Below, one piece after another: positions 43,114 through 52,141 of a stretch of DNA of 64,000 nucleotides (its first letter is position 1; every line of letters starts with the position of its first letter). The stretch lies in contig NZ_JARKOZ010000002.1 in assembly GCF_029978005.1 (NCBI RefSeq), positions 1 through 64,000 of the forward strand. The letters are read 5' to 3'. The position numbers and the translations under genes are program-made. The DNA is from Solidesulfovibrio sp. (GTDB taxonomy: Bacteria > Desulfobacterota > Desulfovibrionia > Desulfovibrionales > Desulfovibrionaceae). The notes under the pieces are model-generated. The model was not told where the DNA came from and searched no databases. It saw only the letters and a list, made by a program, of their open reading frames with translations.

Positions 43114-43728
43114 TTAAGAGGCAGGACGAAAGACAAGGCGCAACTCGTCGGCATTGACCCACTCCTGGCTGCACGTGAGCCTGCCGCTACGGCAGCGTGC
43201 CTCCATCCAGGGCGGCATGTGGCTGCAGTAGACCTCCAGGCTCTTGAAGGGAGTGGTTTCCAGAAACGATTCCAGGACCTGCTTGGAGGTCAGCCCGCTG
43301 GTCTTGGCCTGGCTGCCCAGGAGCGAGACGGTGTAATGTCCGTCGCCCATGTCCTTGGGCGCGGGCCAGATGCGGTTTCGCTGCTCGACGAGATCTTTTT
43401 CCAGCTCGACCTGCTCCCAGACATAGTCCAGCAGCAGTTCGGGCTCGGTCTCGTATTCCCAGAGATTGACGCCCTTGTTCTGCAACGCGCGCGCGAAGAC
43501 GGAGGGAAGCTTTCCGGACAGGAAGATGGTGCACCTGCCAAGAAACAGCCGCACTTCCGCCGCATTGCGGCGTATGGCGACCAGGCCCCGTTCCAGGTTG
43601 ACGAGCAGGGCGATCTCCCGTGACGGATTCCAGACCTGCCCCTCGAAACGGTAAACCACGACGCGGCCCGGCTCCGTGACATCCCCGGCCTTCCCGTCCT
43701 GGCCCATGTGTACGGCGATTTCCATCAT
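43114..43728 (-). CDS. anfO: AnfO-like nitrogenase accessory protein
   Basis: 204 residues from ATG 43728 with AAGGGA upstream. It resembles AnfO, an accessory protein of Fe-only nitrogenase systems: MEIAVHMGQDGKAG at the start, a WNPSREIAL segment, and the C-terminal LTSKQVLESFLETTPFKSLEVYCSHMPPWMEARC-type region (here about residues 145-180). No anfHDGK genes are in view; the partner is a molybdenum-type NifDK. It leads the minus-strand operon with the ABC importer and probably the activator. The family call is from recognised sequence pattern and has not been searched. Confidence 0.6.
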   Translation of the reverse strand: MMEIAVHMGQDGKAGDVTEPGRVVVYRFEGQVWNPSREIALLVNLERGLVAIRRNAAEVRLFLGRCTIFLSGKLPSVFARALQNKGVNLWEYETEPELLLDYVWEQVELEKDLVEQRNRIWPAPKDMGDGHYTVSLLGSQAKTSGLTSKQVLESFLETTPFKSLEVYCSHMPPWMEARCRSGRLTCSQEWVNADELRLVFRPAS

Positions 43729-43820
43729 GCTCTTTCCCTTCTCGCGGCATGGTTCGATGCCGAAAAGTGTCTGTCGTCACCCAATGTCCGGCGCAAACGC
43801 GGTTGCGTACCGAACTGCTA

Positions 43821-43836
43821 GGCAATTCACGTGCCA
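43821..43836 (-). promoter_or_regulatory. Sigma-54 promoter of the anfO-ABC-nifA unit
   Basis: On the minus strand TGGCACGTGAATTGCC is a consensus -24 element with TTGCC at -12 and exact spacing. Predicted start near 43810, about 80 nt before the anfO-like ATG. Confidence 0.78.
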
Positions 43837-44341
43837 TGAAAAATAAACAAAGCATCATGTAATATTAGACAATTTCGATCACCAATTTCCATAAAAAGAT
43901 GCCTACGATTATGTTCCAAAAACCATAACAACTGCACAAAAGTGTCTCTTTCAAGTCGATAATTCCGTCCAAACAACTTCAGTCTCGAATACTATTAAAA
44001 TCGTGTCGCCAAATCCGATGCCACTCCATCCCCAGCAACGCTGCAACGGCCTTGCTCCTGGAGTATTTTTCCGGGTGCCCATCCGTATCGCTTCCCGGGC
44101 CTCCCGGATGGCCTGGCGTTTTCCTTGGCCCTGCCCTCCTTGCCGCAACATCCTTGCCGGGCATGGCCGGCCGGGACGGCCGGCGTTTCGAGGCCCAAGG
44201 CGCAATCGACATCCGGGCCGCTCGGGTGGAAATGCATCCTCCCCTGGCCGAGGCCGCTGCCACAAGGAGCGCGCCCCTTGACCGGCGCGCCGCAGTGGAG
44301 TCTTCTCCTTGCGGCGACATGACCACCCGCAAAGGAGTTTC
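43837..44341. other. 505-bp divergent intergenic region
   Basis: AT-rich near the sigma-54 promoter (43837-44000), GC-rich towards the aldo-keto reductase. No gene is supported. I found no perfect TGT-N10-ACA here; the nearest partial is TGT-N13-ACA near 43913. Confidence 0.5.
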
Positions 44342-45343
44342 ATGATGCGTTACAAGCTGCTCGGCAGGACAGGCGTCAAGGTTTCGGAACTGTGCTTCGG
44401 CACCATGACCTTCGGCAAGGAGGCGGACGAGGCCGAATCCGCGCGCCTGTTCCACCTCTGCCGCGAGGCCGGGATCAACTTCTTCGACTGCGCCAACGTC
44501 TACAGCGACGGGGCGGCCGAGACCATTCTCGGCCGGCTCATGAAGGACTGCCGCGACGAACTGGTCGTCACCACCAAGGTGGCGCAAAAGGCCGGCAGCG
44601 ACGTCAACGCCGTGGGCGCGTCCCGCCGGCACATCATGCAGCAGGTGGAAAAAAGCCTCGCGCGCCTGGGCACGGACAGGATCGACCTGTACTTCATCCA
44701 CCATTTCGATCCGCTCACGCCCATCGAGGAGACGCTTCGCGCCCTGGACGACCTGGTGCGCCAGGGAAAGGTCCTCGCCATCGGGGCGAGCAACTGGGCC
44801 GCCTGGCAGGTCGCCAAGGCCCTCGGCATTTCCGAGGCCAAGGGGCTCGCCCGGTTCGAATGCCTGGAGCCCATGTACAACCTGGTCAAGCGCCAGGCCG
44901 AGGTCGAAATCCTGCCCCTGGCCCAATCCGAGGGATTGGGGGTGATCCCCTACAATCCCCTGGCGGCGGGACTTTTGACCGGCAAGTACTCGGCCAAGGA
45001 CGCCCCGGCGCAGGGGCGCATCGTCGAAAACAAGATGTACGGCACCCGCTACGGCGACCCGGCCTACTACGCCGTGGCCGAGCGCTTCGTCGCCTTCGCC
45101 GCGCAAAACGGCCTGCACCCCGTGAGTCTGGCCGTGCGCTGGGTGGCCTCCCATCCCGGCGTCACCGCGCCCATCATCGGAGCGCGAAACGTCGAGCAGC
45201 TCAAGCCCTCCCTGGCCGCAGCCGACCTGCAGCTCGCCCCGGAGGTCCTCGAGTCCGTCGCCCGCCTTTCCATCCAGCCGGCAACGGCCACGGACAGGCT
45301 CGAAGAGGTCATCGATCCCCGGTACAAGACGCGCAACAGATAG
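44342..45343 (+). CDS. Aldo-keto reductase
   Basis: 333 residues with AAAGGAG before ATG 44342 (an in-frame ATG follows at 44345). TIM-barrel NADPH-dependent reductase: LLGRTGVKVSELCFGTMTFG start, catalytic Asp in FDCANVYSDG with Tyr in VYSDG, Lys in VVTTKVAQKA and His in YFIHHFD, then the cofactor loop APIIGARNVEQL. It reduces carbonyl groups of unknown substrates. Single gene closed by a strong terminator. Confidence 0.92.
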   Translation: MMRYKLLGRTGVKVSELCFGTMTFGKEADEAESARLFHLCREAGINFFDCANVYSDGAAETILGRLMKDCRDELVVTTKVAQKAGSDVNAVGASRRHIMQQVEKSLARLGTDRIDLYFIHHFDPLTPIEETLRALDDLVRQGKVLAIGASNWAAWQVAKALGISEAKGLARFECLEPMYNLVKRQAEVEILPLAQSEGLGVIPYNPLAAGLLTGKYSAKDAPAQGRIVENKMYGTRYGDPAYYAVAERFVAFAAQNGLHPVSLAVRWVASHPGVTAPIIGARNVEQLKPSLAAADLQLAPEVLESVARLSIQPATATDRLEEVIDPRYKTRNR

Positions 45344-45370
45344 GGAGCGCGTCGCCTCCCCTCCAAAACG

Positions 45371-45410
45371 AAAACGCCGCCCCGGCAACAGGTTGCCGGG
45401 GCGGCGTTTT
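45371..45410. terminator. Bidirectional terminator
   Basis: A 19-base arm beginning AAAACGCCGCCCCGGCAAC pairs perfectly with 45392-45410, ending in TTTT on both strands. It serves the aldo-keto reductase and the convergent metallo-hydrolase operon. Confidence 0.93.
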
Positions 45411-45429
45411 TAGGCGCTGGGCCGGACGG

Positions 45430-46170
45430 TCAGGCCGCGTGGTCCTTGGCCCGACAGAGGCGGGCCACGCCGAGGTCGTGCAGGGGAAGCAGCATCGCCC
45501 CCTGGCGGCGCAGGGCGCTCAGGCGCTGGGCCGTGTCGTAGGCGGCGAAGGCGTCGCAGTGCACGCCCGGGCAGACCGCCGGCCCGGAATCGGGGAAGTT
45601 CTCCTGGTTGGAGCACATGCCCGTGATGACCGCCTTGCCGTCCGGGGTGTCCACCAGGACCGTCTGGGTCCCGGGGGTGTGGCCGGGCGTGGCCATGACC
45701 GAAAGCCCGGGCAGGATCTCGGCGTCGCCGTCCAGCGGCACGAGGTCCAGGCCCTCGATGTAGGCGTCGTCGTAGCGGTAATCCAGGGGATGCGGATGGC
45801 GGCAGGCCTCGATCTCGGCGCGTTGCACGAAGAACTTCGCCTGGGGGAACAAGAGGTTGTTGCCGCAGTGGTCGTCGTGCAGATGGGTGTTGACCACCCC
45901 CCAGACGGACTGCGGCGCGACGCCCTGCCCGGCCAGGGCGTCCTCCATGAGCTGGGCGTCGAGACCGGTATCCGCGACGAATTCCGGCGGGGCCACGAAG
46001 TCCTCGAGTCCCGTGTCCACGAGCACGATGCGCCCCTCGGACGCGGTCTCGCGCAGGAGAAACGACCACATGGGCAGCCAGATGCGCTTCCCGTAGCCGC
46101 GCTGGTAGGTCATGATTCCCTGATCGACGTTGCGGACCCCCACGAGCATGGGGGTGATGGTGAAAGGCAT
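45430..46170 (-). CDS. Metallo-beta-lactamase-fold hydrolase (AHL-lactonase-like)
   Basis: 246 residues, AAGGAG before ATG 46170. The zinc motif is NTHLHDDHCGNN (HxHxDH), with further ligands at GHTPGTQ and near PLHDL. The layout resembles N-acyl-homoserine lactonases, but in a sulfide-related operon a thiolester, persulfide or other hydrolytic role is possible. Last gene of the minus-strand operon starting with the SQR-like gene. Confidence 0.85.
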   Translation of the reverse strand: MPFTITPMLVGVRNVDQGIMTYQRGYGKRIWLPMWSFLLRETASEGRIVLVDTGLEDFVAPPEFVADTGLDAQLMEDALAGQGVAPQSVWGVVNTHLHDDHCGNNLLFPQAKFFVQRAEIEACRHPHPLDYRYDDAYIEGLDLVPLDGDAEILPGLSVMATPGHTPGTQTVLVDTPDGKAVITGMCSNQENFPDSGPAVCPGVHCDAFAAYDTAQRLSALRRQGAMLLPLHDLGVARLCRAKDHAA

Positions 46171-46182
46171 GGCGTACGCTCC

Positions 46183-46548
46183 TTAAAACGAGAAGACCTT
46201 GGACGTTTCGGCCATGTCCAGCATGGCCGCGTCGCTTAGGACCGAAAGGTCGCCCGGCAGGGCGGGCATGTGGGCCAAACGCTCCCGGGCGCTGCGCTTG
46301 TCGAGCATGATGCGGGCCCGGGAGCCGCGCAGGGAGGCGAACAGCCGACACGGGTCGTCGGCCGGCCGCGAAGGCGTGCCGAAGGCGCATTTGGGCTGGC
46401 TGCGCGAAACGAGGTCCACGGCCTCGCCCGTGAGGTACAGGCAGACCTCGTGCCCCTTGTGCACGGCGAGTTTCGCCAGGCGCAGGCACTGGCCCACCGG
46501 GGTGCGGTCCTGAGGGCCCCTGGCCAGGACGAACAGATACTTGCTCAC
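46183..46548 (-). CDS. DsrE-like small sulfur-relay-type protein
   Basis: 121 residues from GTG 46548 (GGGGAGG upstream). The start KYLFVLARGPQDRTPVGQCLRLAKLA and VCLYLTGEAV fit the DsrE/DsrF-like fold, which in sulfur metabolism carries persulfide sulfur on a Cys. Cys residues are present (QCLRL, AFGTPS-flanking KCAF, DPCRL), but the canonical active-site position cannot be confirmed. Neighbours support a sulfur role. Confidence 0.75.
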   Translation of the reverse strand: MSKYLFVLARGPQDRTPVGQCLRLAKLAVHKGHEVCLYLTGEAVDLVSRSQPKCAFGTPSRPADDPCRLFASLRGSRARIMLDKRSARERLAHMPALPGDLSVLSDAAMLDMAETSKVFSF

Positions 46549-46551
46549 GGG

Positions 46552-48906
46552 TTACCTCCCCTCTCGCGGCGCGCCGGCATGGCCGGCCACGGGCAGACGG
46601 ATGAAAAAGCTCGCGCCGCCGGTTTCGTTGTTCGAGACATGGATCTCGCCCCCGTACTCCTTGATGATGCCGTAGCTGATGGAAAGCCCCAGGCCCGTGC
46701 CCTTGCCCACCTGCTTGGTGGTGAAGAAAGGCTCGAAGATCCGGTCCGCGATGCAGGCCGGCACGCCGCCGCCCGTGTCGCTGATGCGCACGGTCACGTA
46801 GTCCTTGTTGGCCATGGTGCGCACGGTGATGCGCCTTACGACCTCCTCGCCCTCGCCGGCCTGGGCGGCCTGCTCGGCCCGTTCCTCCACGGCGTCGCGG
46901 GCGTTGAGCAGAAAGTTGATGAACACCTGCTCCAGGCGGTTGGGATCGCCGGGCACGTCCGGCAGCCGCTCGGCCAGCTCCCAGACGAGCTCGATGCCGC
47001 GAAGGGACAGCTGCTGGCCGAAGATGTCGAAGGCCTTGGTCAGCACTTCGTTGACGTTGACCGGCTCCACGTGCAGCGGGGCCTTGCGGCCGAACTCGCG
47101 CATGTGGCTGATGATGCGCGTGGCCCGCTCCACCTGCGCCACCATGAGGGAGGTGGCCCGGGCCAGCAGGGCCGGCTCGGGCTGCTCGCCCCGGTCCACC
47201 CGCCGGCGCAGGAGGTCGACGGAGGTCTGGATGACCGACAGGGGCTGGTTGAGCTCGTGGGCCACGCCTGTCGCCATCTCGCCGAGCGTGGCCATCTTGC
47301 CGGCCTGGATGAGCTGCTGCTCGGTCTCCAGGCGCTTGGTGACGTCGATGGCCGTGACCAAAAGGACCGGCCGGTCGAAAAAGGCCGAAGGCGAGGCGTT
47401 GATGCTGAGGTAATGTTCGCGGCCCTCGGCGTCGCGCCGGCGCACCTGGTTGACCCCGCCGCCCGTGACCAGGGCCTGGGACAGGGAGAGCCGATCCTCG
47501 TTGGGGAAAAAGTCCAGGAAGCTCTTGCCGATGAGCGCCTGCTTGTCCGAGCCGTGCATGGCCACCGCGCCCCGGTTGCAGTCCATGACCGTCAGTTCGC
47601 TGGGGTCGGCGAGGTCGAGCATGAACACGGCGCTTGGGATATTATTGAAAATATCCATATATTTGCGCTCGTTTCGCTTGAGCGATCGCTCCAGCTCCTT
47701 GCGCTCGGTGATGTCCAGACACATCTCCATGGCGGCCACGATCTCGCCCGAGGCGTCGCGGATGGGCGCGGTGTGCACGATCCAGTGGGCCTTCTTGCCG
47801 TCCTTGTAGCAGCCGCTCTCCTCGGTGGAGACGCTCTGGCCGGTCTCGAAGGTGGTCTCCACGGGACAGGGCACGCACTTGCAGTCCCGGTTCTTGTAGG
47901 CCTTGTAGCAGTACTCGCCCTTGGCCGCGGAAAAGCGCTCGCCGAAGGCGTTGTTGAAGCGCAGCAGGCGGTAGTCCTTGTCCTGGACCGTGACCAGGCA
48001 GGGCACGCCCTCGAAGAGGTTGCGGTAGAGGTCCTTTTGCGCCCCGAGCTCGGTGTTTTTGGCGATGAGTTCGTGGCCCATGTCGCGCATGGCCGCGGCC
48101 AGCATGCCGAGCTCGTCGGGCTGGGACACGGGCGGCGCGACCGGCTCCACGCCCTGGGACAGGGCGGCGGCCTCCTTGATCATGCGCGAGACCGGCCGCT
48201 TGATGAGCACGACCACGAGCAGCGACAGCGCCCCGGCGGACAGGAAGAAGAGGATGCCGGCCAGCCACAGCGTCTGGGACATGCTGGCCCCGATGAGCGC
48301 CTGGCTGTCCTCGTTGGAAAAGGCGATGTCCAGGACCCCGAGGATCTTGTCCGACTCCTTGTGGAAGTGGCAGCCGGCGGGTTCGGAGCAGCCCGGTTCG
48401 TTCAAAATGGGGCTGGCCAGGCGCAGGACGTCCGCGCCGGCGTCGGTGCTGCGGCCGTAGAGCCGCCGGGGCAGGCTGGGATTTAAAAGCGGCGGCAGGC
48501 TCGAATGGCAGGCCTGGCACAGGGGGTCGGACTGGGGCACGCGCTTGCCCGTCTCCCCGGCCCGGGTGGAGAACATGATCTCGTTTTGCTTGTTGTAGAT
48601 GCGGATGGCGCGGATGCCGGGCAGGGTGCCGCAGTTTTCCACGATGGCCCGGATGTCGTCCCGGGAGTTGAGCATCATGGCGTAGTGCAGGCCGAGCTTG
48701 ACGGTGTGGGCCACCCGGTCGGCGCTGACGATGAGGTTCTGGCGGGCGAATTCCTGCTGGTGGCGGATGTGGTAGAAGCTCCAGACCAGGATGCACACGA
48801 ACAGGACGATGGACAGGGGAATGGAAAGCTTGAACGTGAGCCGCCCCTGGGCCAGCCGCCAGGCCGCCGCCGGCAGGAAGGCAAGAGCGCGCCAGAAACG
48901 GTTCAC
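46552..48906 (-). CDS. Membrane sensor histidine kinase with CXXCH heme-type sensor
   Basis: 784 residues from a GTG that overlaps the upstream stop (GTGA). TM1 about 28-45, a periplasmic domain with CQACH (130-134) and [10 protein letters not shown] (173-182), TM2 about 213-236, HAMP, a Cys-containing PAS ([16 protein letters not shown]), a second PAS, H-box [14 protein letters not shown] and a full ATPase domain ([15 protein letters not shown]). The periplasmic CXXCH implies covalent heme c, so the kinase may sense redox state, oxygen or a sulfur compound outside the membrane. It lies with the cytoplasmic kinase/receiver proteins of the same operon. Confidence 0.9.
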   Translation of the reverse strand: MNRFWRALAFLPAAAWRLAQGRLTFKLSIPLSIVLFVCILVWSFYHIRHQQEFARQNLIVSADRVAHTVKLGLHYAMMLNSRDDIRAIVENCGTLPGIRAIRIYNKQNEIMFSTRAGETGKRVPQSDPLCQACHSSLPPLLNPSLPRRLYGRSTDAGADVLRLASPILNEPGCSEPAGCHFHKESDKILGVLDIAFSNEDSQALIGASMSQTLWLAGILFFLSAGALSLLVVVLIKRPVSRMIKEAAALSQGVEPVAPPVSQPDELGMLAAAMRDMGHELIAKNTELGAQKDLYRNLFEGVPCLVTVQDKDYRLLRFNNAFGERFSAAKGEYCYKAYKNRDCKCVPCPVETTFETGQSVSTEESGCYKDGKKAHWIVHTAPIRDASGEIVAAMEMCLDITERKELERSLKRNERKYMDIFNNIPSAVFMLDLADPSELTVMDCNRGAVAMHGSDKQALIGKSFLDFFPNEDRLSLSQALVTGGGVNQVRRRDAEGREHYLSINASPSAFFDRPVLLVTAIDVTKRLETEQQLIQAGKMATLGEMATGVAHELNQPLSVIQTSVDLLRRRVDRGEQPEPALLARATSLMVAQVERATRIISHMREFGRKAPLHVEPVNVNEVLTKAFDIFGQQLSLRGIELVWELAERLPDVPGDPNRLEQVFINFLLNARDAVEERAEQAAQAGEGEEVVRRITVRTMANKDYVTVRISDTGGGVPACIADRIFEPFFTTKQVGKGTGLGLSISYGIIKEYGGEIHVSNNETGGASFFIRLPVAGHAGAPREGR

Positions 48907-50885
48907 GCCGCCGCCTCCGAGGCCCGCTCGCCCCGGGGCAGGCGCACCAGGATGCGCGTGCCCGCGCCGGGGGCGCTTTCCACCACGATGGACCCGCCGT
49001 GCTGGCGCACGATCTGGTTGGAGATGAAAAGCCCCAGGCCCGTGCCGCGCGTGCCTTTGGAGGAGAAAAAGAGCGTGAACATCTTCTCCCGGGTGTCCTG
49101 GTCCATGCCGATGCCGTCGTCGGCCACGGCGAAGACCAGATCACCCGCCTCGCCGTAGACCGAAAGGGTCACCTTGCGCCCGCCCGGGGCCGCGCCGGCC
49201 TGCTGGTCGGCCTCGGCGCAGGCGTCCACGGCGTTTTCCAGGAAGTTGACCAGGGCCGAGTGCATGGCCGACTCGTCGAGATCGGCCACGCCGGCGCTGT
49301 CGGCCACGGAGAGGGCGAAGCCCACGCCGCGCGAGGCGGCCTTGGGCTCCACGGCCTCGGCCAGGTCGCGGGCGAACACGGCCGCGTCCACGGTTTCGCG
49401 GCGCGTCTCGCGGCTTTTGGCGTAATAGAGGATGTCCATGACCATCTTGCGGATGCGCGCGATCTTGTCGCGCACGATGTTCCAGCCCTCGCGCAGCTTG
49501 GCGTCGTCCCCGCGCGAAAGCCCCAGGTCCACCTTGAACACCCCGCCGTCGAGGGAGGTGAGAAGCCCCTTCACCCCGTGGGACATGGACCCGAGCATGA
49601 GCCCGAGGGAGGCGAGGTGGTCCTGGAGCTGGCGGATCTGCGTGATGTCCGTGGCGATCTCCATGACCTGGTCGATCTCCCCGGATTCGTCGCGGATGGG
49701 CGCGGTCTGGATGAGCACGTTGCGCTGCTCGCCGCTGCGCGTGGTGACCACGGTCTCGTCGTCGTGGGAGACGCCGTCCTCGAAGGTGCGCGACACCGGG
49801 CAGCGCTGGCAGGGGGCGTCGCCGTGGGCGAAGAGCGAAAAGCACTTGTGGGCCCGCTCCGGGCCGAAGTCCTGGCGGAAGCGGCGGTTGGCCTCGACGA
49901 GGCAAAAGTCGCGGTCCACCACGGCGATGGTGGCCGGCACGGCGTCGAACAGGCGCTGGAACTTCTCCCGGGCGGCGCGCAGCTCTTCCTGGAGGCGCTT
50001 GACCTCGGAGATGTCCACGGAAAGCTCGAGCACGAGCTCCACCGCGCCGTCCTTGCTGACGATGGGCGCGGTGTGGACGATGACCGGAATCTCCCGGCCG
50101 TCGATGCCGCGCAGGGATTCCCGGCCGCGCTGGGGCCGGCCGGTCTCGATGGTCTTCCAGACCGGGCAGGCGTTGCCGCTGCCGCTGCGGCCGGCGTAGG
50201 CCTCCCAGGAGTTGTGGCCGACGAGGTCGCCCAGGCGCTCGCGGCTCAAGTGGTTGACGGCCACGATCTCCAGGTACCGGTTGTGGATGGCGATGAAGCA
50301 AGGCAGCTCGTTGAAGTAGCCCGGCCCCTCGTCGCAGGAAGCGGCCAGGTCCTTCATGGCCGTGGACAGGCCCTCCACGGCCTGGCCCACGGCCAGCTGG
50401 CGCTCGAGCTCCACCAGCCGGGCGCTCTTCTCCTTGACGATGCGCTCCAGATTGTGGGTGTGCTCGCGCAGCTGGCGGCGCATGTCGATCTTCTCGCAGG
50501 CCCGCTTGAGGGTGTTGACGAGCAGTTCGTCGCGCACGGGCTTGGTCAGGAAATCCAAGGCCTCGAACTGGAGGCTTTGAATGGCCAGTTCCATATCCCC
50601 GTGCCCGCTGATCATGATGACCTCGACGTCGGGGTCGAGAGCCTTGACCCGGCGCAGGAGTTCGACGCCGTCCATGACGGGCATCTTGATGTCGGTGAGC
50701 ACGATGTCGGGCTTGAAGTCGGAAAAGCGCTCCAGAGCGTCGCGGCCGTCGGCGGCCGTGGCCACGACGTAGCCGAGGTCGGACAGGGACAGTTCGAGAA
50801 CCTCGCGCAGGGCGTCCTCGTCGTCCACAATGAGCACGCGTTTGTCGGGAAGGCCGATGAGCGGCGTGGTCGAGGCTTCGGACAT
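48903..50885 (-). CDS. Receiver-PAS-PAS-histidine kinase
   Basis: 660 residues, no membrane segment. An N-terminal receiver (RVLIVDDEDALREVLELSLS, phospho-Asp in VLTDIKMPVMDG), a coiled coil, two PAS domains with C-terminal CPV motifs (GNACPVWKTIE, CQRCPVSRTFE), a degenerate H-box (GSMSHGVKGLLTSLDGG) and an ATPase domain (ADDGIGMDQ, GTGLGLFIS). It probably receives phosphate from, or passes it to, the membrane kinase encoded next to it. Confidence 0.9.
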   Translation of the reverse strand: MSEASTTPLIGLPDKRVLIVDDEDALREVLELSLSDLGYVVATAADGRDALERFSDFKPDIVLTDIKMPVMDGVELLRRVKALDPDVEVIMISGHGDMELAIQSLQFEALDFLTKPVRDELLVNTLKRACEKIDMRRQLREHTHNLERIVKEKSARLVELERQLAVGQAVEGLSTAMKDLAASCDEGPGYFNELPCFIAIHNRYLEIVAVNHLSRERLGDLVGHNSWEAYAGRSGSGNACPVWKTIETGRPQRGRESLRGIDGREIPVIVHTAPIVSKDGAVELVLELSVDISEVKRLQEELRAAREKFQRLFDAVPATIAVVDRDFCLVEANRRFRQDFGPERAHKCFSLFAHGDAPCQRCPVSRTFEDGVSHDDETVVTTRSGEQRNVLIQTAPIRDESGEIDQVMEIATDITQIRQLQDHLASLGLMLGSMSHGVKGLLTSLDGGVFKVDLGLSRGDDAKLREGWNIVRDKIARIRKMVMDILYYAKSRETRRETVDAAVFARDLAEAVEPKAASRGVGFALSVADSAGVADLDESAMHSALVNFLENAVDACAEADQQAGAAPGGRKVTLSVYGEAGDLVFAVADDGIGMDQDTREKMFTLFFSSKGTRGTGLGLFISNQIVRQHGGSIVVESAPGAGTRILVRLPRGERASEAAA

Positions 50886-51004
50886 GGGCGCACTCCTTGT
50901 GCCCCAATGCCGCGGCGGGGGTGAGGGCGTCCCGCCGCGGCCGGGGCTTCGCCCGGGGAAGGCGCGCGGACCGCGCCGCCGGGCGCACCGAGGTCTTGGT
51001 TCTC

Positions 51005-51037
51005 CCCCGGGAAACGCGGCGGCCGCGTTTCCCGGGG
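51005..51037. terminator. Hairpin in the 209-bp gap inside the signalling operon
   Basis: CCCCGGGAAACGC pairs perfectly with 51025-51037 around a 7-nt loop. No T-run on either strand. It may lower expression of the kinase genes relative to the SQR-like genes. Confidence 0.5.
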
Positions 51038-51094
51038 AACCGGGGGCATCGCCGCCCGCCGGAAAACATCGTCATGTTTTTCGGCTTGGCAAGC

Positions 51095-51451
51095 TCAGTC
51101 GCCGATCATTTCGCTCACGAGCTTGAGGGTCTTTTTGGGGTCCACGGGCTTGGACAGCACGGGCACGTTTTTGGCGATCGCCGGCGGCCGGGGGCCGACG
51201 CCGGAGATGACGATGACCGGGATGTCGGCCAGGGACGGCTCCTGGCGCAGCTTGACGTAGAAAAGCGTCCCGCCGCGCGCCGGCATGTCCATGTCCAGGG
51301 TGATGAGGTCCGGGCGGTGGACCTGCGCCTTTTCCAGGCCTTCCACGCCGTTGACGGCGGTGAAGGTCGTGAATCCCTCGGCGTCGAAGACGTCCTTCAG
51401 GTAGGACACGACATCCGGGTCGTCGTCGATGATAAGGATTTTCTTGGCCAT
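51095..51451 (-). CDS. Stand-alone receiver protein
   Basis: 118 residues from ATG 51451-51449 (AGGAAC before it). A single CheY-like receiver: ILIIDDDPDVVSYLKDVFD, phospho-Asp in LITLDMDMP, Lys in VLSKPVDP. It has no output domain and could shuttle phosphate between the kinases at 46552, 48903 and 55061. Confidence 0.9.
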   Translation of the reverse strand: MAKKILIIDDDPDVVSYLKDVFDAEGFTTFTAVNGVEGLEKAQVHRPDLITLDMDMPARGGTLFYVKLRQEPSLADIPVIVISGVGPRPPAIAKNVPVLSKPVDPKKTLKLVSEMIGD

Positions 51452-51480
51452 AGGTTCCTCGCGGGCAGCGCCCATTTTCT

Positions 51481-52128
51481 TTACTTCAGTTTCTTCAGGG
51501 ATTTGGCCATTTGCAGGCCAACACCCAGCCCTTCGCGCAGATCCGGGTCGCGCAGCGCCGACACCAGGCCCATGATGCCGAGGGGTTGCGCCTTGTCGAG
51601 TTCCATGGCCGCCGGCAGCTCGGTCAGCTTGTCCATCAGGGCCAGGAATTCCGGCGTGGCGATCTTTTTGAGCAGACCGATCATCTCCACGAAGGCGTCG
51701 CTCATCTGCTCGAAGTCCTCGGGCGTGTAGCGGGCGGAGACCTTGGCCCGCATCTCGAGCATGGCCTCGTAGGTACGGAAGACCCCGCGCTGCTCCAGGG
51801 TGCCCAGGTAGCGGATGACGTTGTGCACGCCGGTTTTGAGCAGCGGCTCCATGGTGTGGACCAGTTCGATCATGTTCTCCATCTGGTCCATCATGTAGGC
51901 CATGTTCTTCATGTTGCGAAGGAACCGCTTGAGCAGGACGATGCCGTCCTCAAGCTGGAAGCCGTAGTCCACCTGGCCGAGCTCGCGCAGCACGTTCTGA
52001 AAAGCCGACTTGATCAGCGGATTCAGGTCGTGGGTGAGCTCCTTCATTTCCAGGCGCTTCACCCGCATCTCGGCAAGCTCCGCCTCGATGGCGGTGAGCT
52101 TTTCCAGGATAAGGTCCTCGTTTTTCAT
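51481..52128 (-). CDS. DUF1641 protein
   Basis: 215 residues, almost wholly helical. The family core is visible at GVHNVIRYLGTLEQRGVFRT and LGIMGLVSALRDPDLREGLGVGL. DUF1641 genes are commonly paired with sulfide:quinone-oxidoreductase-like flavoproteins, as here (14-nt gap). The role of the family is unknown; it may be a partner subunit or membrane tether. Confidence 0.88.
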   Translation of the reverse strand: MKNEDLILEKLTAIEAELAEMRVKRLEMKELTHDLNPLIKSAFQNVLRELGQVDYGFQLEDGIVLLKRFLRNMKNMAYMMDQMENMIELVHTMEPLLKTGVHNVIRYLGTLEQRGVFRTYEAMLEMRAKVSARYTPEDFEQMSDAFVEMIGLLKKIATPEFLALMDKLTELPAAMELDKAQPLGIMGLVSALRDPDLREGLGVGLQMAKSLKKLK

Positions 52129-52141
52129 ACGTCAGGACCCC

